From Pseudoflavonifractor sp. Marseille-P3106 (GTDB lineage: Bacteria > Bacillota > Clostridia > Oscillospirales > Oscillospiraceae), in assembly GCA_900169975.1 (NCBI GenBank), contig LT827125.1:186001-250000 (forward strand): a stretch of DNA of 64,000 nucleotides, written 5' to 3'. A program made the translations under genes and the position numbers. Shown one piece after another: positions 58,604 through 64,000 of this stretch. Under the pieces are notes generated by a model. It had not been told where the DNA came from, made no database searches, and was given only the letters and a program-made list of their open reading frames with translations. How positions within the stretch are numbered: the first letter of the stretch is position 1; every line of letters starts with the position of its first letter.

Positions 58604-59311
58604 ATGGCAGTCGTATCTATGAAGCAGCTTCTCGAGGCGGGCGTTCACTTTGGCCACCAGACCCGTCGGTGGAACCCCAAAATGGCCGCTTATATCTACA
58701 CCGAGCGCAACGGTATCTATATCATCGACCTGCAGAAGACCGTGAAGAAGCTGGAAGAGGCCTATAACTTCGTCCGCGATACTTCCGCTCAGGGCGGCAC
58801 GCTCCTGTTCGTGGGCACCAAGAAGCAGGCTCAGGAGGCCATCAAGGAAGAGGCCGGGCGCTGCGGCATGTACTATGTCAACGCCCGCTGGCTGGGCGGC
58901 ATGCTCACCAACTTCAAGACCATGCGCGGCCGCGTGGATCGTCTCAATCAGCTCAAGAAGATGCAGGAGGACGGCACCTTCGACATGCTTCCCAAGAAGG
59001 AAGTCATGAAGCACATGGGCGAGATCGCCAAGTTGGAGAAGTACCTGGGCGGCGTCACCGAGATGCGCAAGCTCCCCTCCGCCATGTTTGTGGTCGATCC
59101 CCGCAAGGAGCGCAACGCCATCAATGAGGCCCGCAAGCTGAACATCCCCATCGTGGCCATCGTGGACACCAACTGCGATCCCGATGAGATTGACTATGTC
59201 ATCCCCGGCAACGACGACGCCATCCGCGCCATCAAGCTCATTTCCGGCGTGATGGCCAACGCCATCCAGGAGGGCCGTCAGGGCCAGGATGCTCCCACTG
59301 CTGAGGCCTAA
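58604..59311 (+). CDS. rpsB: 30S ribosomal protein S2
   Basis: 235 residues. [50 protein letters not shown] and [31 protein letters not shown] are the S2 signatures. It binds the 30S subunit last and is needed for S1. AAAGGAGG precedes the ATG. An intrinsic terminator separates it from tsf. Confidence 0.97.
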   Translation: MAVVSMKQLLEAGVHFGHQTRRWNPKMAAYIYTERNGIYIIDLQKTVKKLEEAYNFVRDTSAQGGTLLFVGTKKQAQEAIKEEAGRCGMYYVNARWLGGMLTNFKTMRGRVDRLNQLKKMQEDGTFDMLPKKEVMKHMGEIAKLEKYLGGVTEMRKLPSAMFVVDPRKERNAINEARKLNIPIVAIVDTNCDPDEIDYVIPGNDDAIRAIKLISGVMANAIQEGRQGQDAPTAEA

Positions 59312-59337
59312 GTCTCTTATCACAGAAGAGAAAATGC

Positions 59338-59377
59338 GGAGCGCCCGCCCGTGCGCGGGCAGGCGCTCCTTTTATTT
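59338..59377 (+). terminator. Intrinsic terminator between rpsB and tsf
   Basis: GGAGCGCC (59338-59345) pairs with GGCGCTCC (59362-59369), inner stem GCCCG/CGGGC, followed by TTTTATTT. It would cut tsf expression relative to rpsB unless read through. Confidence 0.85.
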
Positions 59378-59399
59378 AAATTATTTGGAGGTATATACC

Positions 59400-60314
59400 A
59401 TGGCTGCAATTACCGCAAAAGACGTACAGGCTCTGCGCGAGAAGACCGGCGTTGGCATGATGGAGTGCAAGAAGGCTCTGGTTGCCACCGAGGGCGATAT
59501 GGATAAGGCTGTCGAGTTCCTGCGTGAGAAGGGCCTGGCCGCTTCCATCAAGAAGGGCGGCCGCATCGCCGCCGAGGGCGCCGCTTACGCTGCCGTGATC
59601 GACGGCGTGGGTGTGGTGGTCGAAGTCAACGCCGAGACCGATTTCGTGGGCAAGAACGAGAAATTCGTGGACTTTGTCCACGGTGTGGCTGCCGTGGTGG
59701 CCAAGTCCGCCCCCGCTGACTTGGACGCCTTGATGGCCGCTCCCTACGGCAACGGCCGTACCGTCCAGGAGGAGCAGCAGGAGATGGTCCTGGTCATCGG
59801 TGAGAACATCAAGGTCCGCCGTTTTGCCCGTTATGCTGAGAATATCAGCGTGCCATACGTCCACGCCGGCGGCAAGATCGGCGTGCTGGTGAACCTGGAG
59901 AGCGACCTGCCCGCCGAGAAGGTGGAGGTCATCGGTAAGGATGTGGCCATGCAGATCGCCGCCCTGAACCCCCGCTTCTGGGATAAGTCCCAGGTGGATG
60001 ACGCCACCTTGGAAGAGGAGAAGAAGATCATGATGGTCCAGATGGCCAATGATCCCAAGATGGCTGCCAAGCCGGAGAAGGTTCGCGAGGGCATTGTCAC
60101 CGGCAAGCTGCGCAAGTTCTACGAGGAGAACTGCCTGCTCCAGCAGTCCTTTGTCAAGGACGGCTCCATGAGCGTGGAGGCCTATATTGCCTCCGCCGCC
60201 AAGGCCGCCGGCGGCAGCGTGAAGTTCCTCACTGCCGTTCGCTTTGAGAAGGGCGAGGGCATCGAGAAGAAGCAGGAGAACTTTGCCGAGGAGATCGCCA
60301 AGCTCCAGAAGTAA
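59400..60314 (+). CDS. tsf: Translation elongation factor Ts
   Basis: 304 residues from the ATG at 59400 (TTGGAGG upstream). AITAKDVQALREKTGVGMMECKKAL and CNAETDFV-like EVNAETDFVGKNEKF are the EF-Ts signatures; the two core subdomains and C-terminal module are complete. It exchanges nucleotides on EF-Tu. No pyrH follows; a terminator closes the operon. Confidence 0.97.
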   Translation: MAAITAKDVQALREKTGVGMMECKKALVATEGDMDKAVEFLREKGLAASIKKGGRIAAEGAAYAAVIDGVGVVVEVNAETDFVGKNEKFVDFVHGVAAVVAKSAPADLDALMAAPYGNGRTVQEEQQEMVLVIGENIKVRRFARYAENISVPYVHAGGKIGVLVNLESDLPAEKVEVIGKDVAMQIAALNPRFWDKSQVDDATLEEEKKIMMVQMANDPKMAAKPEKVREGIVTGKLRKFYEENCLLQQSFVKDGSMSVEAYIASAAKAAGGSVKFLTAVRFEKGEGIEKKQENFAEEIAKLQK

Positions 60315-60396
60315 GCAGTTCTTGTTGGCGTCCCCTGAAAACGGTCACTTGGTCTGCAATGTTGACCCGTTCAGCGGTTTCAACAAGTCCATTTAG

Positions 60397-60438
60397 AAAG
60401 ACTCTAAGACACATTTTCGTGCCTTAGAGTCTTTTTTA
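60397..60438 (+). terminator. Terminator of tsf
   Basis: AAGACTCTAAG (60398-60408) pairs with CTTAGAGTCTT (60423-60433) and is followed by TTTTTATC. Confidence 0.92.
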
Positions 60439-60439
60439 T

Positions 60440-60711
60440 CTATTTTCAGGCTCAAAGACGCCGCCATGACGGCCTCACAAGGCGGGTTGCGCCATGCGGA
60501 AACGGATTCCTGCCCGCCCGATACTGTCTGCCGTGAAAGAAGAAGGCTTGTGTACCAACGGTTTCCAGGGAGGATGACGAGGAGATTGAATCCGGGGCCA
60601 TAGAAAAATGGTTTTGGAAAACGGGAATGATGGGGGTAAAATCTAAAATAGGGAGGAAAAGGCCGCTGTGAAGCGGACTCTTTCTTGCAGCGGAATCCAG
60701 TCCCTCAAAAT
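60440..60711. other. Gap without a supported gene
   Basis: About 270 bases between tsf and the flavodoxin-fold gene. A minus-strand frame of 108 codons (60452-60778) overlaps the next gene, lacks homology and a ribosome site, and is judged chance. On the plus strand DDEEIESGAIEKWFWKTGMM can be read before a stop; it may be a fragment of something decayed but is not recognised. Confidence 0.5.
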
Positions 60712-61425
60712 TCAATCCCGAATTGCTGAGACTGTATTCCACGGCCGGTTTTTGCCATGCCATCCTCGCTCCTCCCAATAAGAGTAATCCGGTTCGATAT
60801 TCAGGGAGTGCATGTGCGCAAACCTGACGGCATAAAACCAGAATTTTGCCTTGAGGCTTGGCGCGGAGGGGGGATTGTTCCTGCGGATCTTGTTTGCCAG
60901 AGCATCTGTTTTTCGGTGAATCTTCTGACGTATTTTTTCCGGGATTTCCTTTGGCCCGGCGGCTCGAACAGCGAATCCAAGCCGGTAGATTTTTGGAAGA
61001 CCCCAGAACATCAGGCTGTGATACATGTCCTGATTGGTGCTCCGCATACCCCCGCCCGCCGCCGTGGAGATGCAGACGCCCTGTTTATGAAACATGCGCT
61101 CGTCGGGCCGATGTACCATCCAGCGGGTTCCGTAGTGGTCGAGAAAGGACATCATCTGGCCGGTGGCGTGAAACACGTAGACGGGGCTTGCCAGAATGAT
61201 CAAGTCCGCCCGATCCATTGTATCTGTAAGCTTTTGCAGTTTCCCATAGTGGGGGCAATGGGACAGTTCGGTCCGAAAACAGGTCCAACAGCCAATACAG
61301 GGTTCGTCAAAATCCCGGGGCAAGAAGAATTCTGTAATTTCTCCGCCCACCTTTTCAGCAAGCTCCCGCGCCACAAGGTATGTGCTGCCTTTGTGATTTT
61401 GACCGCTGATGATGACGATATTCAT
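60712..61425 (-). CDS. Flavodoxin-fold NAD(P)H-dependent oxidoreductase
   Basis: 237 residues. NIVIISGQNHKGSTYLVARELAEKV is the FMN-phosphate loop; CIGCWTCFRTELSHCPHY is the cysteine block of the iron-sulfur flavoprotein/NADPH-dependent FMN reductase group; ILASPVYVFHATGQMMSFLDHYGTRW the third block. The C-terminal 90 residues are an unusual extension (KFWFYAVRFAHMHSL). It reduces an unknown acceptor. No ribosome site is strong (GGGGGGACAACAGAC upstream of the ATG). Confidence 0.88.
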   Translation of the reverse strand: MNIVIISGQNHKGSTYLVARELAEKVGGEITEFFLPRDFDEPCIGCWTCFRTELSHCPHYGKLQKLTDTMDRADLIILASPVYVFHATGQMMSFLDHYGTRWMVHRPDERMFHKQGVCISTAAGGGMRSTNQDMYHSLMFWGLPKIYRLGFAVRAAGPKEIPEKIRQKIHRKTDALANKIRRNNPPSAPSLKAKFWFYAVRFAHMHSLNIEPDYSYWEERGWHGKNRPWNTVSAIRD

Positions 61426-61509
61426 GTCTGTTGTCCCCCCCTGTTTTTGTGCCGCCCTTTTTTAAATGAAGTACTGGGACCTGCTCCAGGGCATCTTTCA
61501 TGATTTTTG

Positions 61510-61537
61510 ATTATATTCTTTTTCAGCAAAAATACAA
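61510..61537 (-). promoter_or_regulatory. Promoter of the flavodoxin-fold gene
   Basis: TTGTAT (61532-61537), 16-base spacer, TATAAT (61510-61515), about 85 bases before the ATG. Confidence 0.65.
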
Positions 61538-61539
61538 CC

Positions 61540-61822
61540 GGACGATGGATCCTGCAGGATGTGCCGACTCGAAACGACCTGAGTTCAGATCTGAAATGCA
61601 GGAATTGTTTGCCCCAAAAGTGCCGGACGCCTTGAATTTAAGCGGAGAGTGCTCCACAATATCTTTGTGATACGGTCAAAGGCCGGATCAACATTAAAAT
61701 TTTAGGAGACTGCTGTTTGAAAAACAACACCTTGGAGATTGTCGGCTGACCGGGAGGTTTGTGCCAGACGATTTCAACCAAACCTCCCCAAATTGAACGC
61801 CAACAATTTTAGGAGGAGTACC
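61540..61822. other. Gap with one hairpin
   Basis: Intergenic between divergent genes. GGGAGGTTTG (61752-61761) pairs with CAAACCTCCC (61779-61788). No coding frame or RNA gene is recognised. Confidence 0.5.
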
Positions 61823-62423
61823 ATGAAAAAAGACGGCATTATTCGGTTAGAGACCGCAGAAGACTATCGTGAAGCAGAAAATTTGACCCGGGTGTCTGGA
61901 GCATTATGTCCTGCACAGCTTTCGGGGCAGGCCGGACTTTGTTCCGGAACTGGATTTTGTGCTGGAACGGGACGGCAAACTCATCGGCCATGTGATGTAT
62001 GCCCGCTCTGAGATCCGGACGGATGGCGGCGGCACAGTCTCCAGTATGACGTTTGGACCCATCAGCATAGCCCCGTCGGAGCAGCACAAGGGCTACGGCA
62101 CCGCCCTGCTCCGGCACTCTATGGAGGTGGCTGGACGTCTTGGAGCGGGGGCCCTTGCCATAACCGGAAATATCCATTTTTACGGGAAATCCGGCTTCGT
62201 GGTTGCCGGTACCAAGGGGATCCACTACTACCACTCACTTTACTCTGGGGATGCGGCGCCTCAATCCGCTTATTGCAGACATACATTTCACATCGTGCAG
62301 CAATGCCGTCAGGGAAGTGACAAAGGCCTTGTCCTGTTCTGCCGTTCGATTGGAAGAGTCCTGAACCGACCGCCGTTACGAATCTTTTGGCTGGGTGCCG
62401 CGCCGCCAGCAGGGGGGCGATGA
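61823..62423 (+). pseudogene. Decayed GNAT acetyltransferase
   Basis: ATG at 61823 behind AGGAGG reads IIRLETAEDYREAENLTR, then an apparent deletion of roughly 25 bases near 61885 drops the reading into another frame: PGCLEHYVLHSFRGRPDFVPELDFVLERDGKLIGHV in part, with GPISIAPSEQHKGYGTALLRHSM (the acetyl-CoA loop) and IHYYHSLYSGDA. After about 62262 the frame continues to 62423 but no longer resembles the family, so the C-terminus is probably lost as well. The middle 154-codon stretch contains the catalytic core and might still be translated. Confidence 0.75.
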
Positions 62424-62513
62424 TGCCGCCCGGATCTCTTCATCCGACACCGGGCAGCCATCGGCATTCGCATGGTTTGCCCCTTCTGTCAAACAAATGC
62501 GTTTCCTTGAAGT
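62263..62513. other. Gap, probably decayed sequence
   Basis: On the minus strand short stretches such as EQDKAFVTSLTALLHDVK and ADGCPVSDEEIRAA look coding but lie in different frames with stops. They may be remnants of one or two lost genes; neither is recognised. Confidence 0.4.
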
Positions 62514-62888
62514 CTATTTGGCCATAGAAAACTGATACGCCTCGTTGATCCAGTCCAGCAGCTGTGCATCCAGATCTTCCGCCCGCTCTATGATCACGTG
62601 GTGCGTCCATCGACCGGGATATGCCTCCACCGCCGCTGCGATGCGTGGTGATTCCTTTTGCACCGCCAGCCCGAAGGAGACCATCAGGTATTTGTCGGGC
62701 CAGTCTTTTTTGCGCCCGCAGGGCAGTGAAACCATGGTGAACACGTATCTGCTCCGAAAGGAAATTTGCGTTTTCGTTACCCTGACGGTCATCTCCGGGT
62801 AACGCGCTGCGAGGGTGTTCTTCAGCGCTTCGTAGACAGACAAAAATTGTGGCAGCGGGTCAAAGAACAGCAGTTCATCCGTAGTCAT
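62514..62888 (-). CDS. DUF5655-type protein
   Basis: 124 residues behind GAGGAGG. LLFFDPLPQFLSVYEALKNTL and RVTKTQISFRSRYVFTMVSLP plus RWTHHVIIERAEDLDAQLLDWINEAYQFS match the DUF5655 domain, a fold also seen in some small regulators and in restriction-linked proteins. Cytoplasmic, function unknown. It ends the run GyrI-like, DUF5655 on the minus strand. Confidence 0.85.
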   Translation of the reverse strand: MTTDELLFFDPLPQFLSVYEALKNTLAARYPEMTVRVTKTQISFRSRYVFTMVSLPCGRKKDWPDKYLMVSFGLAVQKESPRIAAAVEAYPGRWTHHVIIERAEDLDAQLLDWINEAYQFSMAK

Positions 62889-62898
62889 GGATACCTCC

Positions 62899-63530
62899 TC
62901 AAACTTTCCGGATCGGATGCCGAATCACCGTTTTCCACTTTTCCGGGGCGACCTTACAGGCGTCGGTCAGATAGATTTCATGGTGCAGACGGGTGCCGGA
63001 AAGGTCGTTTTCGCAGCCGTTTTCTGCGAGATAGGCGTCCATCCGGGCTACGGAGGCGGGCTCGTCGTCATACGGCCCGAGGTGCATCATCTGTACGCAG
63101 GGCCCCTCGTCGACGGTCAGAAATTCGGCGGCGGAGCAGTCCGGCGTTTTCTTCTTCGAGGCGGTTTCCAGCGCCCAGCCAAAGTCCTCCCGTGCCGCGA
63201 AGTACGGAAGGCGGATGACCGAGATCCATTGAAACGAATCCTTGTGCGCACTGTCCACGCCTCGCACGCCCTCCTGCCACCAGAAGCCCTCCAGCGGCGG
63301 CACTACGAAATCGAAATGACCTTCGATGCGCCGGTCGCCCATCTTGCTCATCTTAATGGCGTAGGCAACGGCGTAGACAACACCCACCGCCGCTTTGTAC
63401 GCACCGCCCTCCTCATTGGGGTCGCCCTGTCCGCGCACGGCAATGTAATTGGCCTTCGGCACCGTCACGATTGGGGGGTACTTTTCGGCAAATAAAATTC
63501 CCCGTACTCTTTTTTAAAATCAAACGCCAT
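62899..63530 (-). pseudogene. GyrI-like protein, frameshifted in a C tract
   Basis: The ATG at 63530 reads AFDFKKEYGEFYLPKSTP, then a run of six C (63473-63478 on the plus strand is GGGGGG) shifts the frame: with seven C the reading would be PPIVTVPKANYIAVRGQGDPNEE, the family start, and continues to 62899. The downstream 189 codons, beginning at a GTG, contain YKAAVGVVYAVAYAIKM, GFWWQEGV and HLGPYDDEPASVARM, the GyrI-like small-molecule-binding domain. Such proteins bind or hydrolyse cyclopropane or similar ligands and serve as effectors. A sequencing slip in the C tract is as likely as a true mutation. Confidence 0.8.
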
Positions 63531-64000
63531 CGTGATCCATCCTTTCCGCCGCTTTCAACTCTGACTTTTCCCACTTGCGCAGCACAGACAGCTGCTCAGG
63601 CGTATGGAACCAATGCTCGCCGTTTTCCATGACGGTCAGCGCCGCACTGTGGGCGGACGCGAACCGCTCCACGGTTTGGCGGCCGGTCATGTCGTCCCGC
63701 CCGGCATAGAGAATCGCCGTGGGGCAGCACCAGTTTTGTATGGGATGCTCCCGCTCCCAGGTTAGATAGCGCCACGAAAGAGTCTGACCAGAATGAGTGA
63801 CGATTTCGCCCCGCTCTTTTAGTTCCTGATCGGTGATGCCTGCCCAGCCCATCATATCAGCAATCAGCCGCTCCATGTTGACAATGGGTGAGACGAAAAG
63901 CGCCTTGTGAATATGCTCTCCTGTAAAGGCAAGCATGGAGAAATGCGCGCTGATGCTGTTGGCGCGGAGGCTGATTTTCCTCCAACGGGACTTCATGTAC
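63520..64000 (-). CDS. Alpha/beta hydrolase (5' end outside window)
   Basis: The frame stays open to the right edge. ISLRANSISAHFSMLAF contains the nucleophile elbow position (NSIS here; G-x-S-x-G is not strictly kept), PTAILYAGRDDMTGRQTV carries the acid Asp and GEHWFHT the catalytic His. The protein is a member of a Clostridia alpha/beta hydrolase group. Its last codons overlap the start of the GyrI-like gene by 11 bases, so they are coupled. Substrate unknown. Confidence 0.8.
   Translation of the reverse strand, partial: YMKSRWRKISLRANSISAHFSMLAFTGEHIHKALFVSPIVNMERLIADMMGWAGITDQELKERGEIVTHSGQTLSWRYLTWEREHPIQNWCCPTAILYAGRDDMTGRQTVERFASAHSAALTVMENGEHWFHTPEQLSVLRKWEKSELKAAERMDHDGV

Noticed and set aside
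60452-60778. 108-codon minus-strand frame
   Set aside because: It overlaps the flavodoxin-fold gene, has no ribosome site, no homology and biased composition.

Overview
The window looks like a chromosomal segment of a strictly anaerobic, spore-forming, fairly GC-rich Clostridia member, most like the Oscillospiraceae (Flavonifractor / Pseudoflavonifractor / Intestinimonas type). The evidence is an intact sporulation sigma factor K, CotF-like coat proteins, rubrerythrin, a flavodiiron protein, Rrf2 and Crp/Fnr redox regulators, a 2-hydroxyacyl-CoA dehydratase activase, an NfnAB-type transhydrogenase, HPr kinase, RqcH and Mini-III. The assignment is inferred from gene content only. There is no phage, insertion sequence, CRISPR array or rRNA operon.

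Layout. 1-6.3 kb: partial PSD-like lipoprotein; two tRNA-Ser genes; efp with its usual small zinc-ribbon partner; a decayed cstA; a sirtuin; a decayed exported-protein gene; a thioesterase; an Smr protein; a third tRNA-Ser. 6.3-13.4 kb: a minus-strand phosphorelay operon (REC-GGDEF*-EAL-PAS-GGDEF protein, 1200-residue hybrid kinase, Hpt protein) linking a sensor to cyclic-di-GMP. 13.7-20.2 kb: a minus-strand series of small enzymes (XRE regulator, Xaa-Pro peptidase, GNAT, disrupted VanX-like dipeptidase, GDSL esterase, flavodoxin-fold reductase), then an endonuclease IV-type protein, YqeG and a frameshifted unknown gene. 20.3-27 kb: rpsU, leuS, then Rrf2 with an acyl-CoA dehydrogenase/EtfA/rubredoxin fusion and a flavodiiron protein. 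27-29.6 kb: an SsuABC/ThiXYZ-type ABC importer. 29.8-33.4 kb: a Crp/Fnr regulator divergent from a broken RclA-like flavoprotein, thioredoxin and thioredoxin reductase. 33.5-36.5 kb: sigK, a small lipoprotein, a Fur/PerR-type regulator, rubrerythrin and MarR. 36.6-43 kb: mrnC, rqcH, a response regulator, a three-gene ABC exporter and a histidine kinase. 43-48.3 kb: nfnAB, an AT-rich VanZ gene, two small proteins and a MATE pump. 48.4-55.5 kb: 2-hydroxyacyl-CoA dehydratase-type protein with its activase, an NSS transporter, an unknown protein and two coat proteins. 55.6-60.4 kb: nifS-nifU, hprK, rpsB and tsf. 60.4-64 kb: a decayed end with a flavodoxin-fold protein, a broken GNAT, DUF5655, a frameshifted GyrI-like gene and a partial alpha/beta hydrolase.

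How it fits together. Much of the middle of the window deals with oxygen and redox stress: Rrf2-ACAD/ETF/Rd-FprA, Crp/Fnr-RclA*-TrxA-TrxB and PerR-like-rubrerythrin-MarR, each with its own regulator. The most interesting unit is the Rrf2 module: the fusion joins an acyl-CoA oxidising domain to a rubredoxin directly beside a flavodiiron oxidase, and a 24-nt element (20 of 24 identical) is repeated before the regulator and before the fusion gene. A second theme is gene decay: eight loci carry stops, frameshifts or deletions (cstA, 4.5-5.1 kb, vanX-like, 19.5-20.2 kb, rclA-like, GNAT, GyrI-like, plus an ATC start in the TIM-barrel gene). Some are clearly old; single-base cases could be assembly errors.
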